Shown piece after piece: positions 32,335 through 40,287 of a DNA stretch of 64,000 nucleotides; position 1 is the stretch's first letter, and the number at the start of each line of letters is the position of its first letter. A program made the translations under genes and the position numbers. Below the pieces are notes generated by a model. That model saw only the letters and a list, made by a program, of their open reading frames with translations. It searched no databases and had not been told where the DNA came from. The DNA is taken from assembly GCA_040219135.1 (NCBI GenBank), contig JAVJTA010000003.1:372001-436000 (forward strand), given 5' to 3'. Origin of the DNA: UBA7803 sp040219135. Its GTDB lineage: Bacteria; Pseudomonadota; Gammaproteobacteria; Pseudomonadales; Azotimanducaceae.

Positions 32335-33087
32335 GTGACCGACGAACGACTTTCCCGCATCCGGGTGGTGCTGGTGGAACCGAGCCACCCGGGCAACATC
32401 GGCGGCGCCGCCCGGGCGCTGAAGACCATGGGCCTGTCACGGCTGGCGGTGGTGAATCCGAAGCGCTTTCCCGACCCTCAGGCGGAATGGCGCGCCGCCG
32501 GCGCCACCGACGTGCTCGACGCGGTAGAGGTGTTCGACTCCGTGGCCGACGCCATCGCCGACTGCCATTGGGTGGTGGGCACCAGCACGCGTTCGCGGCG
32601 CATCCCCTGGCCGGTCAAGTCCGCAGCCGAGGTGGCGGCCGACATCCTCGCGCGCCCCGCCGACCAGCGGGTGGCGGTGCTGTTCGGCCGTGAGACCAAC
32701 GGCCTGTCCAACGAGGAACTGCAGTGCTGCCACTGCCACCTGCAGATTCCTGCCAATCCGGAGTATCCGTCGCTGAACCTGGCGATGGCCGTGCAGGTGG
32801 TGTGCTACGAACTGTTCGAGCAGAGCGGCATCGTGACGCCGCAGGCGGGCTGGGATCAGCCGCCGGCCAGCGCCGCCGCCTTCGACGATTTCATCGAACA
32901 CCTGAAGACGGTGCTCGTGAACGGCGAGTTCCTCGATCCGGACAATCCGGGTCAGACCCTGACCCGCCTACGGCGCCTGTTCCTGCGCGCGGGGCTCGAC
33001 GAGAAAGAAGTGGCCATGCTGCGCGGCGTGCTCCGCGACCTCGATCCCGCTCGCGGCGACGCGGCGTCCAGAGACGGTGCTGAGTAA
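32335..33087 (+). CDS. trmJ: tRNA (cytidine/uridine-32-2'-O)-methyltransferase
   Basis: A 250-residue SPOUT-class enzyme that methylates ribose at position 32 of certain tRNAs. Starts with GTG at 32335. The N-terminal RVVLVEPSHPGNIGGAARALKTMGL, the middle VLFGRETNGLSNEEL, and the knot region PSLNLAMAVQVVCYEL are the SPOUT motifs. The suhB-trmJ-iscR order is conserved in gammaproteobacteria. It ends 54 nt before the iscR start. Confidence 0.94.
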   Translation: MTDERLSRIRVVLVEPSHPGNIGGAARALKTMGLSRLAVVNPKRFPDPQAEWRAAGATDVLDAVEVFDSVADAIADCHWVVGTSTRSRRIPWPVKSAAEVAADILARPADQRVAVLFGRETNGLSNEELQCCHCHLQIPANPEYPSLNLAMAVQVVCYELFEQSGIVTPQAGWDQPPASAAAFDDFIEHLKTVLVNGEFLDPDNPGQTLTRLRRLFLRAGLDEKEVAMLRGVLRDLDPARGDAASRDGAE

Positions 33088-33100
33088 GGCGCGGGCAGGA

Positions 33101-33125
33101 ATAGTGGACCAAATTAGTCGGGTAT
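33101..33125 (+). promoter_or_regulatory. IscR type 1 binding site over the iscR promoter
   Basis: A 25-bp site beginning ATAGTGGACC, with AAAT in the centre and ending AGTCGGGTAT. It agrees with the E. coli type 1 IscR consensus (ATASYYGAC ... AGTCRRSTAT) at all but about two positions. A -35-like TGGACC (33105-33110) is inside it and a -10-like CATACT follows at 33128-33133 after 17 nt. Binding of [2Fe-2S]-IscR here would give the classical negative autoregulation. Confidence 0.75.
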
Positions 33126-33141
33126 TGCATACTGCCCGGCT

Positions 33142-33600
33142 ATGCGACTGACCACCAAAGGCCGCTACGCGGTGACCGCCATGCTCGACATCGCCCTGCA
33201 TCGTGAGCACGGTCCGGTGAGTGTGGCCGATGTCGCCGAGCGTCAGGCGATTTCCGGCGCCTACCTCGAACAGTTGGTCAGCAAACTCAAACGCGCCGGC
33301 CTGCTGCGCAGCGTGCGCGGGCCGGGCGGCGGCTACGAAATTGCCAGGCAGCTTGCTGATATAACCGTTTCGCACATCATTGCCGCCGTCGGCGAAGGCG
33401 TGGACGCGACCCGCTGCAAGGGCACGGCGGATTGCCAGGACGGCGCCACCTGCCTGACCCACGATCTGTGGACGTCGCTCTCCGAACGCATCGACGCCTT
33501 TCTGTCCGGCGTGACGCTGGACGATCTCGTCGCGCAGCGCGAGGTTCGCGACGTGGCCAGCCGCCAGGACATCGACCTCATCGCCGCGCGGACTCTGTAG
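33142..33600 (+). CDS. iscR: Fe-S cluster assembly transcriptional regulator
   Basis: A 152-residue Rrf2-family regulator that senses cluster supply with its own [2Fe-2S]. The N-terminal winged HTH is full (MRLTTKGRYAVTAMLDIAL, SGAYLEQLVSKLKRAGL, RGPGGGY). Cluster ligands C92, C98, C104 and H107 are at exactly the E. coli positions (CKGTADCQDGATCLTH). The operator upstream supports autoregulation. Its TAG shares one base with the GTG start of iscS. Confidence 0.96.
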   Translation: MRLTTKGRYAVTAMLDIALHREHGPVSVADVAERQAISGAYLEQLVSKLKRAGLLRSVRGPGGGYEIARQLADITVSHIIAAVGEGVDATRCKGTADCQDGATCLTHDLWTSLSERIDAFLSGVTLDDLVAQREVRDVASRQDIDLIAARTL

Positions 33601-34775
33601 TGGGCCAGCGCACGGGGAAGCCCATCTATCTGGACTACGCCGCGACCACGCCGGTCGACCCGCGGGTGGCGCAGAAGATGAGCGCCTGCCTTCTGGTGGA
33701 AGGCAAGTTCGGCAACCCGGCGTCGCGCTCCCACGTCTACGGCTGGGAGGCGGAAGAGGCGGTCGAAGAGGCTCGCACCCAGGTCGCCAGTCTGATCAAC
33801 GCCGACCCCCGTGAGATCGTCTGGACCTCCGGTGCCACGGAATCCGACAACCTCGCCATCAAAGGGCTGGCCGACGGCGCCAGTCGACGTCACATCGTTA
33901 CCAGCCGCATCGAGCACAAGGCGGTACTCGACACCTGCGCATACCTCGAGGGCAAGGGCTTCGACGTCACCTATCTGACGCCGGGTGCGGACGGCATCGT
34001 CACCCCGGACCAGGTCGCCGAGGCGCTGCGTCCGGATACGCTGATGGTGTCGCTCATGCACGCCAACAACGAGATCGGCGTGCTGAACGACGTAGCCGCC
34101 ATCGGCGCGGTATGCCGCAGCGCCGGCGTGCCGCTGCACACCGATGCTGCACAGAGCGCCGGCAAGGTGACCATCGACGTGCAGCGCATGCCGGTGGATC
34201 TGATCTCGATCTCGGCGCACAAGATGTACGGCCCGAAAGGCATGGGTGCGCTCTACGTGCGGCGTGAACCACCGGTGCGATTGACGGCTCAGATCCATGG
34301 CGGCGGTCACGAACGCGGCATGCGCTCCGGCACCCTGGCGACTCACCAGATCGTCGGTCTGGGGGAAGCCAGCGCCATTCTCCAGCGTGACATGGCGCGC
34401 GAGAACGAGCGTGTGCTCGGATTGCGCAACCGTCTGCTCGCCCATCTGATGCAGCTGCCCGGCACCTCGCTCAACGGCGACGCCGAGCGCCGCCTGCCCG
34501 GGCTGATCAACGTCTCCTTCGACGGCGTGGACGGCGAAACCCTGGTCCTGGCGCTCGACGACGTGGCGTTGTCCACCGGGTCGGCGTGCACCTCCGCCAG
34601 CGTCGAACCTTCCTATGTGCTGAAGGCATTGAATGTGCCGGACGACCTCGCCCACGCCTCCCTGCGCTTCACGGTGGGTCGTTACACCACACAGGAAGAC
34701 GTCGACTACGTCGGTGGCCGGGTCGCCGACGTGGTGTCCCGGCTGCGCGGCGCCCGCTCCGCGGCGGGCGGCTGA
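33600..34775 (+). CDS. iscS: Cysteine desulfurase
   Basis: A 391-residue PLP enzyme that releases sulfur from Cys for Fe-S clusters, tRNA thiolation and other uses. The PLP lysine is K208 in SAHKMYGPKG, and the active-site Cys is C330 in STGSACTSASVEPSYVL, the IscS-type long loop. The start is GTG at 33600. The C-terminus ends RLRGARSAAGG and lacks the typical E. coli tail that binds IscU and other partners. The usual next genes iscU, iscA, hscB, hscA and fdx are absent; ndk follows. Confidence 0.95.
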   Translation: MGQRTGKPIYLDYAATTPVDPRVAQKMSACLLVEGKFGNPASRSHVYGWEAEEAVEEARTQVASLINADPREIVWTSGATESDNLAIKGLADGASRRHIVTSRIEHKAVLDTCAYLEGKGFDVTYLTPGADGIVTPDQVAEALRPDTLMVSLMHANNEIGVLNDVAAIGAVCRSAGVPLHTDAAQSAGKVTIDVQRMPVDLISISAHKMYGPKGMGALYVRREPPVRLTAQIHGGGHERGMRSGTLATHQIVGLGEASAILQRDMARENERVLGLRNRLLAHLMQLPGTSLNGDAERRLPGLINVSFDGVDGETLVLALDDVALSTGSACTSASVEPSYVLKALNVPDDLAHASLRFTVGRYTTQEDVDYVGGRVADVVSRLRGARSAAGG

Positions 34776-34798
34776 CGGAGTCGCGGGACTCTTGTTCT

Positions 34799-34860
34799 GC
34801 CGCGGGCAGTGTTCTATCGGCCGCGGGCTTAGTTTTCGCCGCGGGCGCTTCGCCGCGGGC
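34799..34860. repeat. Four direct copies of GCCGCGGGC after iscS
   Basis: The 9-mer GCCGCGGGC occurs at 34799, 34820, 34838 and 34852 with 21-, 18- and 14-nt periods, inside the 221-nt gap between iscS and ndk. The iscS tail is itself GC-rich and similar (GCGGCGGGCGGC before the stop). The rest of the gap holds the ndk promoter. Confidence 0.7.
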
Positions 34861-34871
34861 GCCCAAAGCCG

Positions 34872-34899
34872 TTTGATCTCGCCGGCAAACGCGTATAAT
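34872..34899 (+). promoter_or_regulatory. Sigma-70 promoter for ndk
   Basis: TTTGAT at 34872-34877 and a perfect TATAAT at 34894-34899, separated by 16 nt. Transcription would start near 34906, about 90 nt before ndk. Confidence 0.65.
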
Positions 34900-34996
34900 A
34901 CGCGGCCGCCGCTGTGCGCCATTTCTTGATTTTTCAAGCACATAGGCGTGACTTGCAAAGCCGGCGTCCGAACTCAAACCAGCGACGGAGACTCTC

Positions 34997-35425
34997 ATGG
35001 CCGTGGAGCGAACTTTTTCCATCATCAAGCCCGACGCGGTGGGTCGGAACCTGATTGGCGAGATCGTCTCGCGGTTCGAGAAGAGCGGGCTGAGAATCGT
35101 CGCGTCGCGGATGCTGCGTCTCAGCAAAGATCAGGCCCGCGGTTTCTATGCCGAGCACGAGGGCAAGGGTTTCTTCGACGATCTGGTCGCCTACATGACC
35201 TCGGGCCCGGTGGTGGTGCAGGTCCTCGAAGGCGAGAACGCCATTGCCGCGAACCGCAAGCTGATGGGCGCCACCAACCCGAAGGACGCCGAGCCCGGTA
35301 CCATCCGCGCCGACTTCGCCGAGTCGCTGGAAGCCAACGCGGTGCATGGCTCCGACGCGCCGGCGTCCGCCGAGCGTGAGATCGCCTTCTTTTTTGATAG
35401 CAGCGACATCTGCGCGCGAGATTGA
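34997..35425 (+). CDS. ndk: Nucleoside diphosphate kinase
   Basis: Balances NTP and dNTP pools through a phospho-His intermediate. The 142-residue protein starts MAVERTFSIIKPDAVGRN, and the active His is H117 in NAVHGSDAPASAEREIAFFF. Length and all motifs are standard. Its stop overlaps the TTG start of rlmN. It opens a conserved chain (ndk-rlmN-pilF-rodZ-hisS-yfgM-bamB-der). Confidence 0.97.
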   Translation: MAVERTFSIIKPDAVGRNLIGEIVSRFEKSGLRIVASRMLRLSKDQARGFYAEHEGKGFFDDLVAYMTSGPVVVQVLEGENAIAANRKLMGATNPKDAEPGTIRADFAESLEANAVHGSDAPASAEREIAFFFDSSDICARD

Positions 35426-36567
35426 ATTTGACCGCCGCAGACGCCAGTTCACCTGTCGTGACGTCCGAGGGCGACCCCCGGGTCAACCTGTTCGGGCTGT
35501 CCCGGACGCAGATGGAGACGTTCTTCGTCGAGCGCGGCGAGAAGGCGTTCCGCGCGCGGCAGATCATCCGGTGGGCCTACCATCGCGGCGTGCTCAGCTT
35601 CGACGACATGACGGATCTGTCGAAACGACAGCGCGCCTGGTTGAACGCCCGGGCGCATTTCGCCCTGCCCGAAGTGGTGACGCGACGCGAGTCCGTCGAT
35701 GGCACCGTGAAGTGGGTCGTGCGGGTCGCCAACGGCAACTGCGTGGAAACCGTGCTGATCCCCGATCGCGGACGCAACACGCTGTGCGTTTCCTCCCAGG
35801 TCGGCTGCATGCTGGACTGCAGCTTCTGCTCGACCGGCAAACAGGGCTTCAATGGCAACCTGTCCACGGCCGACATCGTCGGCCAGGTCTACCTCGCCAA
35901 CGCCGAACTCAAGGCCCGCAACGACGCCGTGACCAATGTCGTGCTGATGGGCATGGGCGAACCGCTGCTGAATTTCGACAACGTGGTCGCGGCCACGGAT
36001 CTGATGATGGACGATCTGGCCTTCGGCATCTCCAAACGGCGGGTCACGGTCAGCACCGCGGGCGTGGTGCCGGGCATCTACAAGCTGGCGCAGGTGACCG
36101 ACGTGTCTCTGGCGATCTCGCTGCATGCCCCGTTTGATCCGCTGCGCGACGAGCTGGTGCCGCTCAACCGCAAGTACCCCATCGAGGAACTCCTCGCCGC
36201 CTGCCGGCATTACGTGGAAGGTCTCGGCGAGCGTCGCTCTCTGACAATGGAGTACACGCTGCTGAAGGGCGTCAACGACAGTCTCGAGCACGCACGCGCC
36301 CTGGCAGGGCTGCTGCGCGACGTGCGCTGCAAGATCAATCTGATTCCGTTCAATCCGTTTCCCGCGTCCGGCTACCAGCGTCCCGACGAGGCGACCGTGC
36401 GCGCGTTCCAGACGCTGCTGATGAACAGCGGCTACGCCACGATGCTGCGCACCACTCGCGGTGACGACATCGATGCCGCCTGCGGTCAGCTCGTCGGCCA
36501 GGTGCAGGATCGGACCCGGCGTCAGGAACGCTATATCGCCCGTCGCAAAGCCGAGGAGGTGGCATGA
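35422..36567 (+). CDS. rlmN: Dual-specificity 23S rRNA/tRNA adenine C2 methyltransferase
   Basis: Radical-SAM enzyme that methylates A2503 in 23S rRNA and A37 in some tRNAs. The 381-residue protein has the cluster motif CMLDCSFC near residue 130 and the C-terminal Cys in DDIDAACGQL that forms the covalent intermediate. It starts at TTG 35422 or the TTG two codons later; both overlap or adjoin the ndk stop. Overlaps pilF by 4 nt. Confidence 0.95.
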   Translation: MNLTAADASSPVVTSEGDPRVNLFGLSRTQMETFFVERGEKAFRARQIIRWAYHRGVLSFDDMTDLSKRQRAWLNARAHFALPEVVTRRESVDGTVKWVVRVANGNCVETVLIPDRGRNTLCVSSQVGCMLDCSFCSTGKQGFNGNLSTADIVGQVYLANAELKARNDAVTNVVLMGMGEPLLNFDNVVAATDLMMDDLAFGISKRRVTVSTAGVVPGIYKLAQVTDVSLAISLHAPFDPLRDELVPLNRKYPIEELLAACRHYVEGLGERRSLTMEYTLLKGVNDSLEHARALAGLLRDVRCKINLIPFNPFPASGYQRPDEATVRAFQTLLMNSGYATMLRTTRGDDIDAACGQLVGQVQDRTRRQERYIARRKAEEVA

Positions 36568-37325
36568 CCGTCAACCGGGTTACCCGGACCCTGGGAATCC
36601 TGTTTGCGCTGTGGCTGCTCGCCGGGTGCGTCACGGAATCCACCGGCCGCGAGCCGGCGCCGAAGCGCGTGCAGCTGCAGGCTCACCTGGACCTGGCGCG
36701 CGGCTACCTGGAGCAGCGTGACTGGACCCGGGCCCGGGAGCCGCTGGCGCGGGCGCTCGAGATCGATCCGAGTTCCGCCGAAGCCCACACCCTGATGGCC
36801 GTTCTCTACCAGTCGAACAACGACCCCGATCTGGCCGAGCGTTCCTACCGGCAGGCGCTGCGTCACGATCCTCGCTATGCGATGGCGTTGAACAACTACG
36901 GCACCTTTCTCTATTCCCGCGGGCGCTTCGAGGACGCGCTGCAGCCGCTGCGGCTGCTGGTCCAGGACCCGGCCTACCGTGACCGGGCCACGGCCTATCA
37001 GAATCTCGGGCTGACGGAGCTCAAGGTGGGTAACCGGGACCGCGCCCGCGAGGCGTTCGAGCGCGCGCTGTCGTTCAACGCGCTGCTGCCGCGCAGCGGC
37101 CTGGAGCTTGCGCAGCTCGCCTACGAAGACGGGGACTACGCGGCCGCGACCAGATACTTCGACATGTTCCGCGTGCGCGCCAGGCAGACCGCGCGCAGCC
37201 TGTGTCTTGGCCTGCGCCTGGCGCGCCAGGCCGACGACGCGGATGGTCGCGCGAGCTACGAACTGGCTCTGAAGAACCTCTATCCCGACTCCGCTCAGGC
37301 AAAGCGCTGCCTCGCAGAGGGCTGA
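36564..37325 (+). CDS. pilF: Type IV pilus biogenesis lipoprotein PilF/PilW
   Basis: A 253-residue TPR lipoprotein needed for secretin multimer assembly. Signal with lipobox LLAGC (about residues 19-23), then about six TPR units (LARGYLEQRDWTRAREPLARALEIDPSSAEAH and so on). It is located between rlmN and rodZ, its usual place in Gammaproteobacteria. Presence suggests type IV pili, although no other pil gene is in the window. Confidence 0.9.
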   Translation: MTVNRVTRTLGILFALWLLAGCVTESTGREPAPKRVQLQAHLDLARGYLEQRDWTRAREPLARALEIDPSSAEAHTLMAVLYQSNNDPDLAERSYRQALRHDPRYAMALNNYGTFLYSRGRFEDALQPLRLLVQDPAYRDRATAYQNLGLTELKVGNRDRAREAFERALSFNALLPRSGLELAQLAYEDGDYAAATRYFDMFRVRARQTARSLCLGLRLARQADDADGRASYELALKNLYPDSAQAKRCLAEG

Positions 37326-37359
37326 GCATGGACCTCGCGGGCACAGACGGGCGCGCACA

Positions 37360-38334
37360 GTGACCGGACCGGAAACGAGCCCCGGCGCAGCGCTGCGCGC
37401 GGAACGCGAAGCGCTCGGCGTGACCGTGCGCGAGGTCGCGGAGACCCTGAACCTGTCCATGAGCATGATCGACGCCATCGAGACCGACGACCTCGAGCGG
37501 TTGCCCGGTCCGGTGTTCGCGCGCGGCTACGTGCGCGCCTATGCACGGCTGCTCGAGCTCGATCCGCGGCCGCTGCTCGAGCACTTCCCTAAGGCCCAGG
37601 ATCCCCCGCCGCCCGAGGGGGCCGCTCCGGAGCTGCCGATCTGGGAATGGATCCGTGACCGCCCGGTCATGGTCCTCGGCGCTGCGGGAGCCGGGGTGCT
37701 GGTGGCGCTGCTGCTGCTCATCCTCGCGCTGTGGCCGGAGGGCGGGGACGGCGATGCGACGATGAACGATACGTCGGCGCTGGATGCGTCGACGGCCGAT
37801 GTGTCGACAGACGATGCGTCGAGCGCTGCGCCGGTGCTGGACGGCGCGCCGGAGACTACCGCGACCGCGCCCGTCGGCATCGAGCCGCCGGCCGCTGCCG
37901 CCGCGCCCTCGGCGCGGGCGCCGACGAGCGCTCCAGCAGATGCGCGCGCCGGCGAGCGTGCGGCCGCGCTGCCGGATCCGGCGACAACCGGTGCCGAGCC
38001 GACGACGGTGGACGCGTCCGCGCCGCCCGCAGCGAGCGACAGCGAACTGGCTGCTTCCGGGGCCGGCCCGGCGCGGCGCATCACCGCAACCGGCGATGAT
38101 CGCCTGAGTTTCGGATTCAGCGACGACTGCTGGGTGGAAGTGAAGAGCGGCGGCGGCACGCGCCTCTACAGCAACCTGGGCCGGGCCGGCGCGGAACTTC
38201 AGCTGATCGGCCAGGGACCGTTCCGAATCCTGCTCGGCTACGCGCCGGGCGTGCGCCTGACGTTCAACGGCGAACCGGTGCCTCTGGCTCCGCACACCCG
38301 CGACAACGTCGCGACACTGGTTCTGGGGCAGTAG
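37360..38334 (+). CDS. rodZ: Cytoskeletal protein RodZ
   Basis: A 324-residue membrane-anchored morphology protein that connects MreB to the cell-wall machinery. The N-terminal HTH (LRAEREALGVTVREVAETLNLS) is in the cytoplasm, one transmembrane helix is near residues 103-126, and a long Ala/Thr/Asp-rich periplasmic linker leads to a beta-rich DUF4115-type C-terminal domain (LSFGFSDDCWVEVKSG to the end). The start is GTG at 37360. It follows pilF by 34 nt and precedes hisS by 2 nt, the conserved order. Confidence 0.9.
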   Translation: MTGPETSPGAALRAEREALGVTVREVAETLNLSMSMIDAIETDDLERLPGPVFARGYVRAYARLLELDPRPLLEHFPKAQDPPPPEGAAPELPIWEWIRDRPVMVLGAAGAGVLVALLLLILALWPEGGDGDATMNDTSALDASTADVSTDDASSAAPVLDGAPETTATAPVGIEPPAAAAAPSARAPTSAPADARAGERAAALPDPATTGAEPTTVDASAPPAASDSELAASGAGPARRITATGDDRLSFGFSDDCWVEVKSGGGTRLYSNLGRAGAELQLIGQGPFRILLGYAPGVRLTFNGEPVPLAPHTRDNVATLVLGQ

Positions 38335-38336
38335 TC

Positions 38337-39599
38337 ATGGTGCAGTCGGTTCGGGGCATGCGCGACGTGCTGCCGGTAGAGGCGCGGCGCTGGCGCGCGC
38401 TGGAAGAGCGGATCCGCGCCGTGCTCAGCGGCCACGCCTACGAAGAGATTCAGCTGCCTCTGCTCGAATCCACGGAACTGTTCAGCCGCGGAGTGGGCGA
38501 GGCCACGGACATTGTCGAGAAGGAGATGTACACGCTGGCCGACCGCGATGGCGACAGCATCACCCTGCGCCCGGAGGGAACCGCCGGCTGTGTGCGCGCG
38601 CTGATCGAGCACGGAATGCTGTTCAATCAGACTCAGCGGGTGTTCTATGCCGGTCCGATGTTCCGCTACGAACGCCCCCAGAAGGGCCGCTATCGGCAGT
38701 TCTACCAGCTCGGCGCGGAAGTATTCGGCATTCCCGGTCCCGACATCGATGCGGAACTCATCACCATGGGTCTGGCGTGCTGGCGTGCCCTCGGCGTGGA
38801 CGCGCGGGTCCGCCTGGAACTCAACACGCTCGGCTCGGCGGATGCCCGCAGCGCCTACCGTGAAGCGCTGGTGGCCTATCTCGGGCCGCTGCGGGATCAG
38901 CTCGACGACGACAGCCAGCGTCGTCTGACCCGGAATCCGTTGCGGATCCTCGACAGCAAGAACGCCGGGACCCAGGCATTGCTGAGGAACGCGCCGCAGC
39001 TGCCGGATTTTCTCGACGCCGCCGGGCGCGAGCACTTCGACGGGCTGCGGCGGCTGCTCGACGGACTGCGGATTCCCTATCAGGTCAATCCGGGTCTGGT
39101 GCGCGGGCTCGACTACTACACCCACACGGTGTTCGAGTGGGTGACCGACGACATCGGCGCGCAGAGCACGATCTGCGCCGGAGGCCGCTACGACGGCCTG
39201 GTCGAGCGCCTCGGTGGCCGACCGACCCCGGGAGCGGGGTTCGCCCTGGGGCTGGAACGGGTGATGCTGCTTCAGGAGGCCGTTGTCGACGCCGTGGACT
39301 TTTCCGCCGCTGCCGATGTCTACCTGTGCGTCATGGCGGAGGGCTTCCAGGCCTGGGCACTGGAACTTGCAGACAAATTGCGGGATGCAGTGCCAGCGTT
39401 CAGAATCCGCACCCACGCCGGGGGCGGCAAGTTGAAGAATCAGATGAAGCGCGCCGACCAGTCCGGCGCGCGCTTCGCCATCGTCATCGGTGAAGACGAA
39501 GTCCGGGAGCGCCGCCCCGCGCTGAAGTACCTGCGCGAGGACCGTCCCCAGGAATCTCTCGATGTCGCTGCACTCATCGACCGGCTGCGCAATACGTGA
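38337..39599 (+). CDS. hisS: Histidyl-tRNA synthetase
   Basis: A 420-residue class II synthetase. Motif 2 is FYAGPMFRYERPQKGRYRQFYQ, the His-specific motifs are LVRGLDYYTHTVFEW and GGRYDGLVERLGG, and motif 3 is GAGFALGLERVML. A C-terminal anticodon-binding domain follows. The start at 38337 (MVQSVRGMRDVLP) is the conventional N-terminus. Confidence 0.97.
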   Translation: MVQSVRGMRDVLPVEARRWRALEERIRAVLSGHAYEEIQLPLLESTELFSRGVGEATDIVEKEMYTLADRDGDSITLRPEGTAGCVRALIEHGMLFNQTQRVFYAGPMFRYERPQKGRYRQFYQLGAEVFGIPGPDIDAELITMGLACWRALGVDARVRLELNTLGSADARSAYREALVAYLGPLRDQLDDDSQRRLTRNPLRILDSKNAGTQALLRNAPQLPDFLDAAGREHFDGLRRLLDGLRIPYQVNPGLVRGLDYYTHTVFEWVTDDIGAQSTICAGGRYDGLVERLGGRPTPGAGFALGLERVMLLQEAVVDAVDFSAAADVYLCVMAEGFQAWALELADKLRDAVPAFRIRTHAGGGKLKNQMKRADQSGARFAIVIGEDEVRERRPALKYLREDRPQESLDVAALIDRLRNT

Positions 39600-39648
39600 G
39601 GGCTGGAGTCGACGCGGGCTTCGACGCACAGGCTAACAGGAGGACCGG

Positions 39649-40287
39649 GTGTCCGATTATCTGAGTGAGGAGGAGCAGCTGGCGCGGCTGCGGGACTGGT
39701 GGCAGCGCCACGGCGTGTCGCTGCTGGTCGGCACGGTTTTAGTGGTCGCCGGCATCGTCGGCTGGCGCTGGTACCAGGGCCATGTCGAGGAGCGCATTCT
39801 CAATGCGTCGGATCTGTATGCCGAATTCCTGGCGGCAGATGGTTCGGCCCGCGAGGCGCTGGCCGAACGGATAGTCAGGGAGGGGGAGGGCACGGCTTAT
39901 CCTGCCGTCGTGCTCATGCGCCAGGCCAAAGAGGCCGTCGCCGGCGGCAACGGCGCGGTGGCGGAACCACTGCTGCGGCGCGCGCTCGAGGTCGCCAGCG
40001 CCGAGGAACTCGAAGACACGGCACGGCTGCGGCTCGCCCGGGTGCTGTTCGACAACGAACGCGGCGATGAAGCGCTGGCCGTTCTCGGCCAGGTCCGCGG
40101 CGCCGGCTACCGCGCCCTGGCGGCCGAACTGAAAGGTGACGTTCACCTGTCCCGCGGTGAGCGCAGCCTGGCCAACCAGTCCTACGTGACCGCGATGTCT
40201 TACCTGTCCGCCGACGAACAGCGACCCGTCCTGGAGATGAAGATTGCAGATACCGCAGACCCGAACGCGCCACCGAGCGAGTCGTAG
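39649..40287 (+). CDS. yfgM: YfgM family protein (TPR membrane protein, PpiD partner)
   Basis: A 212-residue protein with one N-terminal transmembrane helix (about 23-43) and a periplasmic helical-repeat domain. In E. coli YfgM joins PpiD at the SecYEG translocon. The start GTG at 39649 follows AGGAGG by 8 nt. The N-terminal YLSEEEQLARLRDWWQRHG is the signature of the family (also known as TPR_21). The 3' end overlaps bamB by 44 nt. Confidence 0.9.
   Translation: MSDYLSEEEQLARLRDWWQRHGVSLLVGTVLVVAGIVGWRWYQGHVEERILNASDLYAEFLAADGSAREALAERIVREGEGTAYPAVVLMRQAKEAVAGGNGAVAEPLLRRALEVASAEELEDTARLRLARVLFDNERGDEALAVLGQVRGAGYRALAAELKGDVHLSRGERSLANQSYVTAMSYLSADEQRPVLEMKIADTADPNAPPSES

Noticed and set aside
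33432..33599. A 56-residue N-terminal extension of IscS
   Set aside because: The extension would lie within iscR in another frame. The GTG at 33600 gives the standard IscS start.
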